From: Arthrobacter crystallopoietes
GTDB lineage: Bacteria > Actinomycetota > Actinomycetes > Actinomycetales > Micrococcaceae
Length of the DNA stretch: 64,000 nt
Reading direction: 5' to 3'
Assembly (NCBI RefSeq): GCF_002849715.1
Contig: NZ_CP018863.1
Coordinates: forward strand, 1 to 64,000
A model generated the notes under the pieces. It made no database searches. It was not told the origin of the DNA and worked only from the letters and a program-made list of their open reading frames with translations. Position numbers and translations under genes: made by a program. Below are positions 34,560 to 43,153 of this stretch, piece after piece (the first letter of the stretch is position 1; every line of letters starts with the position of its first letter).

Positions 34560-35198
34560 TTAGCTCTCCTCGTTTGCCGGGGCCGCGTGGGCGCCGGCGG
34601 ATCCGGTTTCCCGCAGCGTTCCGCCCTCTTCGATGTAGGTTGCCCCGGTCTCGGGACAGACCCACGAAAGCGGATCGCCGCCGTCGTTCCGCCGCAGCGG
34701 GTGGCCTGCCCGGCCCACCCAGCCGATCCGCTTGGCCGGAACGCCGGCCATCAGTGCGAACGCCGGGACGTCCTTGGTCACCACGGCGCCAGCCGCGACG
34801 GTGGCCCATTGCCCGATGGTCACCGGCGCAACACAGACCGCGCGGGCACCGATCGAGGCGCCGTCTTCGATGGTCACTCCCACGGGAGTCCAGTCATCGG
34901 CACTCTTCAGGGAACCGTCCGGGCCCACCGAACGGGGGTAGGTGTCATTGGTGAGCACCACGGCCGGGCCGATGAAGACCCCGCGGCCCAGCCGCGCCGG
35001 TTCGTAGACCAGGGCGTAGTTCTGGATCTTGGTGTTGTCACCGATCTCCACGCCGGTGCCGATATAGGCGCCCCGGCCCACGATGCAATCCGTCCCCAGC
35101 ACCGCGTCCTCGCGGACCTGGGCCAGATGCCAGACCTTGGTTCCGTCGCCCAGCCGCGCGCGGTCCGAGACGTCCGCCGTCTCAGCGATGAAGCTCAC
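34560..35198 (-). CDS. Hexapeptide-repeat N-acetyltransferase, WbpD-like
   Basis: 212 aa. A left-handed beta-helix of hexapeptide repeats (VGRGAYIGTGVEIGDNTKIQ, LGRGVFIGPAVVLTND, IEDGASIGARAVCVAP, IGQWATVAAGAVVTKDV), then PAFALMAGVPAKRIGWVGRA. The C-terminal tail with CPETGATY is longer than in many relatives. WbpD acetylates the 3-amino group of the UDP-uronic acid. It is the second gene of the four-enzyme unit. Confidence 0.85.
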   Translation of the reverse strand: MSFIAETADVSDRARLGDGTKVWHLAQVREDAVLGTDCIVGRGAYIGTGVEIGDNTKIQNYALVYEPARLGRGVFIGPAVVLTNDTYPRSVGPDGSLKSADDWTPVGVTIEDGASIGARAVCVAPVTIGQWATVAAGAVVTKDVPAFALMAGVPAKRIGWVGRAGHPLRRNDGGDPLSWVCPETGATYIEEGGTLRETGSAGAHAAPANEES

Positions 35199-35257
35199 AG
35201 GTGATTCCTTCCCTGGCGGTGCCGGCCGCCGTCGTTATCTTGACCGTGCGCAACCGC

Positions 35258-36547
35258 TCAGGCCTTGCCGATCACGCGGTAGGTCACGCCGGGCCACTGC
35301 TCGCCGGAGCTGATGCGCCGGCCGTCGATGAAAACCTTGACACCGGGCAGGTCCGCCGGTCCGAGATCCCGGTATTCGGCGTGGTTGGCCTGCACCACGG
35401 CAGCGTCGGCCGGCTCGCCCAATTGGTAAGGCGCAAAGCCCAGCTGCGCCAGTTCCTCGTCGCGGTAGAGCGGGTCGTGGACCAGCGCTTTGCCTCCGCG
35501 GGCCGTAATCGCCTCCACCGCACCGAACACGCCGGAGAACGCCGTTTCCTTCACCCCGCCCCGGTAGGCAGCACCAAGTACGACGACGCGCGCGCCGGCC
35601 AGATCGCCGAAGGCACCCTCCAGAAGCCCGATGGTGTAATCGGGCATCCCGGCATTCGCCTCGCGGGCGGCCCGGACCACGGTGGCCTCCGGATCATTCC
35701 ACAAATACAGCCGCGGATACACGGGAATGCAGTGCCCGCCCACCGCAATGCCGGGCTGGTGGATATGGCTGTATGGCTGCGAGTTCGAGGCCTCAATCAC
35801 CTGATAGATGTCGATCCCGGCCGTGGCCGCGTAGCGCGCAAACTGGTTGGCCAGCCCGATGTTGACATCGCGGTACGTCGTCTCGGCCAGCTTTGCCAGC
35901 TCGGAGGCCTCGGCGGAGCCCAAATCCCAGACGCCGTTGGGCCGGGCCAGATCCGGACGCTCGTCGAAGTCCAGCACGGCTTCGTAGAACTCGGTGGCCT
36001 TGGCAGCACCGGTTTCGGACAGGGCACCGATCAGCTTGGGGTACTTGCGCAGATCCTCAAACACCCGGCCGGTCAGCACCCGTTCCGGGGAGAAGACCAG
36101 ATGGAAGTCCGTGCCCTCGCTCAGCCCGGACCCCTCCTCCAGCATCGGCTTCCACCGGTTGCGGGTGGTGCCGACCGGCAGCGTGGTTTCGTAGGAGACC
36201 AGCGTGCCGGGCCGCAAATGCCGCGCCAGCTCGACCGTCGCGGCATCCATCCAGCCGAAGTCAGGGCGGGCCTGGTCGTCAACGAACAAAGGAACCACCA
36301 AGACGACGGCGTCTGCCTCCGGTACCGCCTCGGCATAGCTGGTGGTGGCCCGCAGCCGGCCGGAAGGAACCAGCTCGGCAAGCTTTTCCTGCAGGTGCGC
36401 CTCGCCCGGAAACGGCTCCTGTCCGGCATTGATCTGCGCCACCACGTCGGCATTGACGTCCACGCCGAGAACCTCGTGCCCCTTGGATGCGAACTGGACA
36501 GCCAGCGGCAGACCGATCTTTCCCAAAGCTATGACAGCTATCTTCAC
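35258..36547 (-). CDS. UDP-sugar 6-dehydrogenase, WbpA-like
   Basis: 429 aa. NAD-binding start IAVIALGKIGLPLAVQFA, SPERVLTG, LAETTYRDVNIGLANQFARY and the catalytic Cys in GGHCIPVYP. It has the three-domain layout of UDP-GlcNAc/ManNAc dehydrogenases and would make the 6-carboxylate (uronic acid) in two NAD-dependent steps. It heads the minus-strand enzyme run with a 59-base gap to the next gene. UDP-glucose as substrate is less likely given the neighbours. Confidence 0.88.
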   Translation of the reverse strand: MKIAVIALGKIGLPLAVQFASKGHEVLGVDVNADVVAQINAGQEPFPGEAHLQEKLAELVPSGRLRATTSYAEAVPEADAVVLVVPLFVDDQARPDFGWMDAATVELARHLRPGTLVSYETTLPVGTTRNRWKPMLEEGSGLSEGTDFHLVFSPERVLTGRVFEDLRKYPKLIGALSETGAAKATEFYEAVLDFDERPDLARPNGVWDLGSAEASELAKLAETTYRDVNIGLANQFARYAATAGIDIYQVIEASNSQPYSHIHQPGIAVGGHCIPVYPRLYLWNDPEATVVRAAREANAGMPDYTIGLLEGAFGDLAGARVVVLGAAYRGGVKETAFSGVFGAVEAITARGGKALVHDPLYRDEELAQLGFAPYQLGEPADAAVVQANHAEYRDLGPADLPGVKVFIDGRRISSGEQWPGVTYRVIGKA

Positions 36548-36735
36548 CAGAGGGGAACCTTTTCTTATCTCTTGAATCTCCCGCCGTACGGCGGCCCACG
36601 TCCAAGCGTATCGCTACTTGGCCCGGCGCTTCGGATTGAACGTTGGTTATCCACAGGCGGTGCAACACTCAAGCACAAGCCCGGCCCCGCCGCCTATGGT
36701 GCTGTGAACGTCACGCCAGCCGTCAAGGAAAGCCG

Positions 36736-39700
36736 ATGCCCCTGCACCTCACGCTTGCCGCCGCAGAAGGTCTGTCTGAATCCGCTGCCCGCTGGATTGC
36801 CGACCATCGCGAAATCGTCGTCGAAAACAGCGGAACCTCGTCAGGGAGCGTCTTGGCGAAGTGGCTGCAGGATCAGCTTGGAAGTAGACAGCTGGTGCTG
36901 AGCGTTGGCGGCGAGCCGTTGGAATGCCTGACACCCCATAGCTTCCCACTGGTAAACGGTGCCGTTGTGGTCTGCAGCGGCGCGGTCGCGTTCCGGGCAC
37001 GGCATCGGTTGTCCGCTTCCGACGCCCGCGGTGCAAGCGCCTCAGGTGCCGCGCCTGGCCTCACGTTGGCAGTGACAGGCGGGCCGGACTCCGGCCGCAT
37101 ATTTGAACTTCCGCGAGGAAACCATTCAATCGGCAGGGACGGCTGCACCGTTGGCATCGATGACCCGGCGTTGTCGCGAAAGCATGCATTGCTCAGCATC
37201 ACCGAGCGTGAGATCCGCATCTCCGATCTCGGGTCGGCCAACGGCATCGAGGTAGATGGAAACGCGAGGAAATCTTGCACGCTGACGTCCGCGATGCGTA
37301 TCGCGGCGGGTAACAGCAGGCTCTCCTTGTGGGTCGGCAGCGAACCGCCCGAAGCACTCACCCCTGACGAGGACCTCACAGCACCGGTGCCGGTTAGTGC
37401 ACGTGCGCCTGAGGGCCGAGGAAAAATGACTCTCCTGCTGGCAGGCCTCCCGCTGGTAGCAGGTGTAGCCCTGGCCGTACTGACGGGGATGTGGTTCTTC
37501 CTCGCGTTCAGCGGCTTGTCCCTGCTAACGGCGGCCATTCCCTATGCTGCAGGAAAATCACAGCGCAAACGCTTCAAGGCGGCCGTGGACCGCGCCGTTG
37601 CACACGATGCCGCGCGGCGCTTTCTGAGCGCACCGGATCCGGCGAGATTGTTGTACGGCTTGCTCCTCGACGAGCCCCTGCCCGTCTCGCCGGCGAGGCC
37701 GGAGCACCTGTGGCTTCGGCTCGGGACAGCAGAAGACGCGCCGAAAATCGAATTTCCTGCCGGGGCGGACGGCCGAGAGCTGCCAGCCCTGGCTGGGATG
37801 CCGGTGGCATTGGATCTGCTGGCGGAGCGCAACATCGCCTTCACGGGCAGCAATCGCGCGCTGCACCGGATGCTCAATTCCTGCTTGCTGCAGCTGGGTG
37901 CCCGGGCTCTTCGTGCCCGGTTTCGGGTGATCTGTTTCGGCGATCCACAGTCACTTCCGGCAGCGGCACGGTTCCTCCCGAACACAACGCTCTGCAGCCG
38001 TCCGGATGCGCTTGCCGAACTACTGGGTTCCGCTCCGGAAGGAGCCGTCGTCCTGATCGCCGGCTGGCCCGATGAAGCCGCAACTGTTCTGGAGGGACTT
38101 GAAAACCGGCCAGCAGTCCTCTGGTTCGCAGGCGGAGCCGATGCCGGCCTACGGATCGAACTGTCGTTCCAACAGGGCTTGCTGCATGAGACCGCAGACC
38201 ATCATGGTTTCTTGCCGGATCTCGTCTCAGACCAGACACTCGAGCGGTTCGCCCGCTTGTCTGCGGCTGCCGTACCGCCCGGCATCGACGCGGCGCTGGT
38301 CGGGCTTCCGGACACGTGTGCATTGGAGTCCCTTCTACCGCAGACTTCCGCTGGGCCACGATGGATGGCCAACGCAGCGGAACACGGACTGCAGGCCGTA
38401 CTGGGCGTCGGCGAGTACGGACCGCTGGAATTTGACCTGACCGTTGACGGTCCTCATCTGCTCGTCGCCGGCACCACCGGATCAGGGAAATCCGAACTGC
38501 TCCGGTCTCTGGTTCTCGGTCTGGCGCACGGGCACCCGCCGCAGAAGGTGCAATTCCTCCTGGTGGATTTCAAAGGCGGGGCAGGGCTCGGGCTTCTGGC
38601 GGACTTACCGCACAGCATCGGCCTCCTGACAGATCTATCGGCGGAGAACGTCAACCGCGCCCTCATCTGGCTGCGCGCAGAGGTCCAGCGGCGTGAAAGG
38701 GAATTGACTGGCTTGGGGGCAACCGACATCAGCGAATGCCGGCCCAGCGTACTGCCGCGGCTCGTCGTCGTCATTGATGAATTCCGGATGCTGGCCGACG
38801 AAGTGCCTCGGGCGGTTCCGGAGCTGATGCGAATAGCAGCGTTGGGAAGATCGCTCGGCGTCCACCTGGTGATGGCAACACAGCGGCCGCAGGGTGCCAT
38901 CACCTCCGATATCCGCGCAAACGTCACGACGGCGATCGCTTTGCGCGTGCAGACAGCGCTGGAGTCTTCCGATGTGATCGACTCATCCGCCGCGGCCGCC
39001 ATCGATGTCGGTTCACCGGGACGAGCCTTTCTAAGGACCGGTTCAGGAGTACCGTACGAATTCCAGTCAGCATCAGCGACGATTCGCAGCATCGGCAACA
39101 ACTTTTTGGCGATGCGCCTTGAGGACTGGCTTGAGCGGGGAAACGGTCTGCCTGTAGAGGCTGGTGAAGGTGGCCCAACCTGCCGGCAGACGTGGTCCCC
39201 TGCCCTTGACCCTGCCAAGGCTCTGGTCGAGGATCTGCGCGATGCCGCGGCCGCGGCGCAGCTGCCCGGACCCCTCCGCCAGCTGACGCCCCCGTTGCCG
39301 GATGTCATCGTTCCGGAGGATCTCGTTACCGGAAATGCCGGGCCAGGCGACGTCGATCTGGGCTTGCTGGATTTGCCGGAGGAACAGTGTCAGCGCGTCC
39401 TCCGGTGGCACCCCGAGAAGGACGGACACCTGGCTATTGTCGGGGTGGACGGCAGCGGAGCCCGGGAGCTCGTCTGTGCTCTGTCCGCGTCGCTACTCTC
39501 CCATGATCCGGAACGCCATTGCTACGTACTTGACGGGGACGGCTCGTTGGTTGCATCGGCAAGTGCCGGACGGACGGGGGCGTACGCTGGCCCGCAAGAT
39601 GTCGAACGTGCCGCACGCCTCCTGCGCAAGCTCTCAGATGTGGTCGCCGACCGCTTGGGCCGCCTATCGGCTACTGCACGCACCGGGTCTCAACCCGTCC

Positions 39701-40665
39701 CGATTCCTCTGGTGGTCCTTGTCACCGGGTGGGGTCGTTGGGCCTCTGCCTTTCGTAACAGCCGCCTGGCCTGGGCAGAGGAGTGTGTACAGGACATTGC
39801 CAGGGACGGCGGCAGGACATCCGTCATCCTAGTGATGTCCGGAGAACGGGAGCTCGTGACCGGCAGGTATTTCGGGTTGCTGGGCAACAAGCTCTTCCTT
39901 CCCGCCGGCAGCAGCCCGGAGAACCTCATGGCGTGGCCGAAACTCCCGCCGATGGAATTCCTTGCAGGGCGCGCCATGGTCCAAGGACGGATCGGCGCTA
40001 AATCCGCGGCCGTTGCCCAGTTGCTGGCCGCCGGCGTCCGCCTTCCTCCATTACCGCCTCGAAGCCGTCCATTCAGGGTCGAGCCGCTGCCTGCGTATAT
40101 CGGCCTCTCTGGCCTGCCGGAAGCCAAGCAGCCCGATGACAAGCATCTTGTCATCGGCGTTGAAGGCGATGAACTGGAAGCATCGTTCGTGAAGATAGTC
40201 CCCGGAGAGGCATTGCTGGTCCTCGGCCGGGCCGGTAGCGGCAAATCCAACCTCCTCCAGGTTCTGAATCGCCAGTCCGCCGGGCAGGTCCGGTGCCATC
40301 GGCCGCCTGCCGGAATTGAGCCGGAGCGGTTCTGGGAGGAGCTGGCTATCGGGGAACCCGGTGCCTTGCTGCTCGTCGATAACGCCCATAGGTTTGGCCC
40401 GGCGGCACAGCGGCGCCTCGCTGAGCTGGTCGCGGCCGGCGCTGCTGCGGTTATGACCGCCGTTCCCGGCCCGGCATTGTTGCAGCAGATTCCGCTGGCC
40501 TCCGCGGCGCGGTTCACCGGAACAGGCATGGTGCTTTCGCCGCAATCGCCAAGCGACGGTGATTTTTTCGGGATGCGGCTTGACCAGTCACAGTCCCCGC
40601 CCGGGCGGGCCTGGTCTATCAGGCCTGGCCGGAACGTGGCGCTGCAAATAGCCTTCGCGGATTGA
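36736..40665 (+). CDS. FHA-domain FtsK/SpoIIIE-type ATPase, EssC/EccC-like (type VII secretion)
   Basis: 1309 aa from ATG 36736 (AAGGAA upstream). An N-terminal ubiquitin-like region is followed by an FHA domain (about residues 110-210, with IGRDGCTVGIDDPALSRKHA and SDLGSANGIEV), two membrane helices (about 233-275) and three P-loop domains. The first has GTTGSGKSELLRSL and Walker B VVVIDEF. The second is degenerate (GVDGSGARELV, no P-loop Lys). The third has GRAGSGKSNLLQV and LLLVDNAH. The layout is that of type VII secretion motor ATPases. No WXG100 substrate or other Ecc/Ess partner is seen nearby. Confidence 0.85.
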   Translation: MPLHLTLAAAEGLSESAARWIADHREIVVENSGTSSGSVLAKWLQDQLGSRQLVLSVGGEPLECLTPHSFPLVNGAVVVCSGAVAFRARHRLSASDARGASASGAAPGLTLAVTGGPDSGRIFELPRGNHSIGRDGCTVGIDDPALSRKHALLSITEREIRISDLGSANGIEVDGNARKSCTLTSAMRIAAGNSRLSLWVGSEPPEALTPDEDLTAPVPVSARAPEGRGKMTLLLAGLPLVAGVALAVLTGMWFFLAFSGLSLLTAAIPYAAGKSQRKRFKAAVDRAVAHDAARRFLSAPDPARLLYGLLLDEPLPVSPARPEHLWLRLGTAEDAPKIEFPAGADGRELPALAGMPVALDLLAERNIAFTGSNRALHRMLNSCLLQLGARALRARFRVICFGDPQSLPAAARFLPNTTLCSRPDALAELLGSAPEGAVVLIAGWPDEAATVLEGLENRPAVLWFAGGADAGLRIELSFQQGLLHETADHHGFLPDLVSDQTLERFARLSAAAVPPGIDAALVGLPDTCALESLLPQTSAGPRWMANAAEHGLQAVLGVGEYGPLEFDLTVDGPHLLVAGTTGSGKSELLRSLVLGLAHGHPPQKVQFLLVDFKGGAGLGLLADLPHSIGLLTDLSAENVNRALIWLRAEVQRRERELTGLGATDISECRPSVLPRLVVVIDEFRMLADEVPRAVPELMRIAALGRSLGVHLVMATQRPQGAITSDIRANVTTAIALRVQTALESSDVIDSSAAAAIDVGSPGRAFLRTGSGVPYEFQSASATIRSIGNNFLAMRLEDWLERGNGLPVEAGEGGPTCRQTWSPALDPAKALVEDLRDAAAAAQLPGPLRQLTPPLPDVIVPEDLVTGNAGPGDVDLGLLDLPEEQCQRVLRWHPEKDGHLAIVGVDGSGARELVCALSASLLSHDPERHCYVLDGDGSLVASASAGRTGAYAGPQDVERAARLLRKLSDVVADRLGRLSATARTGSQPVPIPLVVLVTGWGRWASAFRNSRLAWAEECVQDIARDGGRTSVILVMSGERELVTGRYFGLLGNKLFLPAGSSPENLMAWPKLPPMEFLAGRAMVQGRIGAKSAAVAQLLAAGVRLPPLPPRSRPFRVEPLPAYIGLSGLPEAKQPDDKHLVIGVEGDELEASFVKIVPGEALLVLGRAGSGKSNLLQVLNRQSAGQVRCHRPPAGIEPERFWEELAIGEPGALLLVDNAHRFGPAAQRRLAELVAAGAAAVMTAVPGPALLQQIPLASAARFTGTGMVLSPQSPSDGDFFGMRLDQSQSPPGRAWSIRPGRNVALQIAFAD

Positions 40666-40677
40666 GGCAGGGCCCAG

Positions 40678-41100
40678 CTACAGGGCCGTCGGTGCGGCGC
40701 CTCTGGTCAGGAATTCCGTCACGGGTCGCGTAAATATCAGCAGCATCACCACGGCGGCCGGCAACAGCAGCGCGAGCCCGGGGGCGACCAGACCTCCGGA
40801 GAGGGTCGGCACCGCGATGACAATGATAAACAGCTGCCATACCAGGGCTGCCGCTCTCGTCCATCGGTAGCCGCGAAAAAGAAAATGGCCTACGGCCAGA
40901 AGCCATCCGGCTAGGAGTACCAACAGCACTAATTGGAACACGGCTCCGCCGAAAGAGGTCGGCGTTTGCGTTAGCAAGCCGTAGACGAACCATCCAGCGA
41001 CCGCCAAAAGTGCCAGTGCCTCCAGGACGACAATTCCAGCTATGACGATGATCGCAATCGGACGCTTGGCAGGTGCTGAAGGGGCCGGAGGTATTGACAC
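40678..41100 (-). CDS. Small integral membrane protein, unknown function
   Basis: 140 aa, GTG start with GGTAGGG upstream. A Pro-rich N-terminus (PPAPSAPAKR) is followed by four hydrophobic segments (IAIIVIAGIVVLEALALLAV, FQLVLLVLLAGWLLAVGHF, ALVWQLFIIVIAVPTL, LALLLPAAVVMLLIF). I do not recognise a functional motif. It converges with the EssC-like gene, ending 13 bases from it. Confidence 0.65.
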   Translation of the reverse strand: MSIPPAPSAPAKRPIAIIVIAGIVVLEALALLAVAGWFVYGLLTQTPTSFGGAVFQLVLLVLLAGWLLAVGHFLFRGYRWTRAAALVWQLFIIVIAVPTLSGGLVAPGLALLLPAAVVMLLIFTRPVTEFLTRGAAPTAL

Positions 41101-41266
41101 ATAGGCACCCTACCTTAGATAGTCGGTACTCAGCCGGTTGCCATAATCAGAGTAAAAGCGGCATCGTATCAAGCCTGTGATGAATGACTCACGTTTCTGA
41201 ACGATTAAGTCAGCAGAACCCCTTGTTTACACGGATTTAACGTGAAACTCTTGATCTGAAGCGAAC

Positions 41267-41293
41267 GGGGGCCATCAGAGCCCCCTTTACTAT
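41267..41293 (+). promoter_or_regulatory. Hairpin and -10-like box upstream of whiB1
   Basis: GGGGGC (41267-41272) pairs with GCCCCC (41280-41285) and is followed by TTTA. TACTAT at 41288-41293 resembles a -10 hexamer, without a clear -35. The hairpin could be a terminator or attenuator for a transcript starting further upstream in the 250-base gap, or the TACTAT could be the whiB1 promoter. No other gene is seen in 41101-41363. Confidence 0.4.
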
Positions 41294-41302
41294 GAGTCCG
41301 TT

Positions 41303-41318
41303 CGTGAACGTTTTCACA
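41303..41318 (+). promoter_or_regulatory. CRP/FNR-family binding site upstream of whiB1
   Basis: CGTGAACGTTTTCACA matches the TGTGA-N6-TCACA consensus in nine of ten half-site positions. In Mycobacterium tuberculosis whiB1 is under direct control of the CRP homologue Rv3676, so a site here is expected if the circuit is conserved. It lies 45 bases before the ATG and just downstream of TACTAT, a position that would favour repression if that is the promoter. Confidence 0.6.
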
Positions 41319-41363
41319 AGAGAATTCCATCGGACCCCATTTTAAAAGGAGTATGTGATCAGC

Positions 41364-41612
41364 ATGGATTGGCGTAGCCGCGCGGCGTGCCTCGACAAGG
41401 ACCCGGAGCTGTTTTTCCCCGTGGGAAACACCGGTCCCGCACTGCTCCAGATCGAGGAAGCAAAGAGCGTTTGCCGGCGCTGCCCAGTGATCGACACTTG
41501 CCTCCAGTGGGCGCTTGAGTCCGGTCAGGATGCCGGCGTCTGGGGCGGCATGAGTGAAGACGAGCGCCGTGCTCTCAAGCGCCGGGCCGCACGGGCCCGC
41601 CGCGCTTCCTGA
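41364..41612 (+). CDS. whiB1: WhiB1-type iron-sulfur transcription factor
   Basis: 82 aa. The four [4Fe-4S] cysteines fall at 9, 37, 40 and 46 (AACLDKD, VCRRCPVIDTC), the spacing of mycobacterial WhiB1. The beta-turn motif GVWGGMSEDERR and basic tail KRRAARARR follow. ATG 41364 is chosen because it gives this numbering; GTG 41355 is closer to AAAAGGAG and is the alternative. WhiB1 binds the primary sigma factor and responds to nitric oxide. A CRP-like site and a hairpin lie upstream, and a pdtaS-type kinase gene converges on it. Confidence 0.93.
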   Translation: MDWRSRAACLDKDPELFFPVGNTGPALLQIEEAKSVCRRCPVIDTCLQWALESGQDAGVWGGMSEDERRALKRRAARARRAS

Positions 41613-41628
41613 ATCGCAGTGCCTAGGT

Positions 41629-41661
41629 AAGAGGCCGTCACCGAAAAGGTGGCGGCCTCTT
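41629..41661. terminator. Bidirectional terminator between whiB1 and pdtaS
   Basis: AAGAGGCCGTCACC pairs with GGTGGCGGCCTCTT (one G-T pair, loop GAAAA). The ends give a short T-run on either strand. It lies between the convergent whiB1 and histidine kinase genes. Confidence 0.85.
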
Positions 41662-41673
41662 CCATGCCTGGAC

Positions 41674-43152
41674 TCAACGGGGAATCGTAGGGTCAAGGAT
41701 CAACTCGATATTGACGCACGTTCCACCGCCCTCCCTCGGGCTCCACTCAATGGTCCCGCCCAGCTCACTGGTAACCAGTGTCCGCACAATCTGCAGACCG
41801 AGGCCGTCGCTCTTGGCCTCTTCGGGCAACCCGACGCCATCATCGGCGATGGTGACTTTGAGGAGTTCCGTCTCCGCCTCGCTTGGCTCCCGGTCAGCCG
41901 TTAGCCACACCGTCCCCGTCCGGCCGTCCAAGCCATGTTCGACGGCGTTTGTCACCAACTCGTTGATGACCAGCGCGAGCGGCGTTGCAAATTCACTCGG
42001 CAGTTCGCCAAAATCGCCACTGCGTTCCGTGCTGACCGTCTGGGTAGGCGAGGCCACCTCCGCCGAAAGCCGGAACTGCCGCCCGATTAGCTCGTCGAAA
42101 TCCACATTCTGCGCTAACCCCTGCGACAATGTCTCATGCACCAGCGCGATAGTGGAAACACGGCGCATGGCTTGCTCCAGCCCCTGTTTCCCTTCCTCAC
42201 TGACCATCCGCCGTGATTGCATCCTGAGCAGTGCAGCCACGGTCTGCAGGTTGTTCTTGACACGGTGGTGGATTTCCCGGATCGTCGCATCCTTGGAAAC
42301 CAGCTCCATTTCCCTTCGCCGCAGCTCCGAGACATCCCGGCAAAGCACCAGCGCGCCGAAGCGCTCCTGTTCATTGCGCAAAGGAATGGCCCGAAGGGTC
42401 AGGGTTACGCCGCGTGATTCGATTTCAGTCCGCCACGGCATCCGTCCTGTGACGACCAGCGGAAGCGTTTCGTCGACCATCCGGCGGTCTTTGAGAAGCC
42501 CCGTCGTGATCTCAGCCAGCGAACGGCCTTCCAAGGATTCCACATCGCCTAGCCTTCGGAAGGCTGAGACGCCGTTCGGGCTGGCGTATTCAACGACTCC
42601 CTCGGCGTCCATGCGAATGAGTCCATCACCGACACGGGGAGCACCTCGGCGGGACCCCGTGGGTGAAGCGAAATCGGGCCACAGGCCGAGTGTGCACATG
42701 TGCAGCAGATCGTAAGCGCACTGCCGATAGGTCAGTTCCAGCCTGGACGGCATCCGGGAGCTCGACAGATCCATATGGGAAGTGACTATAGCCAACGTCC
42801 TGCCATTACGTACCATAGGTACCGCTTCGACGCGCATGGCCATCTCGGTGGTCCAGTTGGTCTCGCCAGAACGCTCAATGACCTGCGATTCACGAGCAGC
42901 GTCTACCAGAGGTTTCAGATCCGCGCGGATGCGCTCACCCACGAAGTCGCTGTGGAAGACGGTGTGCGTTGTTGACGGCCGGACGTGCGCCAATGCCACA
43001 TAGCCGCCGTCGGGAGTTGGAAACCACAACGCCAGATCGGCGAACGCCAGATCGGCGATTAGCTGCCAATCCCCCACCAACAGGTGGAGCCATTCTGCGT
43101 CCCCCGGCCCAAAATCCGCATAATCCTTTATCGGGTCCGTAAAGATGGCCAA
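41674..43152 (-). CDS. pdtaS: Sensor histidine kinase, PdtaS type
   Basis: 492 aa, cytosolic. An N-terminal GAF-like domain (about residues 1-150) is followed by a PAS domain (about 170-280) and a HisKA_2 dimerisation helix with the phospho-acceptor in EIHHRVKNNLQTVAALLRMQ (His near 294). The HATPase domain has INELVTNAVEHGL, VTIADDGVGLPEE and SDGLGLQIVRTL. PdtaS signals to the RNA-binding ANTAR regulator PdtaR; no pdtaR is in this window. The whiB1-pdtaS neighbourhood is conserved with mycobacteria. Confidence 0.88.
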   Translation of the reverse strand: MAIFTDPIKDYADFGPGDAEWLHLLVGDWQLIADLAFADLALWFPTPDGGYVALAHVRPSTTHTVFHSDFVGERIRADLKPLVDAARESQVIERSGETNWTTEMAMRVEAVPMVRNGRTLAIVTSHMDLSSSRMPSRLELTYRQCAYDLLHMCTLGLWPDFASPTGSRRGAPRVGDGLIRMDAEGVVEYASPNGVSAFRRLGDVESLEGRSLAEITTGLLKDRRMVDETLPLVVTGRMPWRTEIESRGVTLTLRAIPLRNEQERFGALVLCRDVSELRRREMELVSKDATIREIHHRVKNNLQTVAALLRMQSRRMVSEEGKQGLEQAMRRVSTIALVHETLSQGLAQNVDFDELIGRQFRLSAEVASPTQTVSTERSGDFGELPSEFATPLALVINELVTNAVEHGLDGRTGTVWLTADREPSEAETELLKVTIADDGVGLPEEAKSDGLGLQIVRTLVTSELGGTIEWSPREGGGTCVNIELILDPTIPR

Positions 43153-43153
43153 A

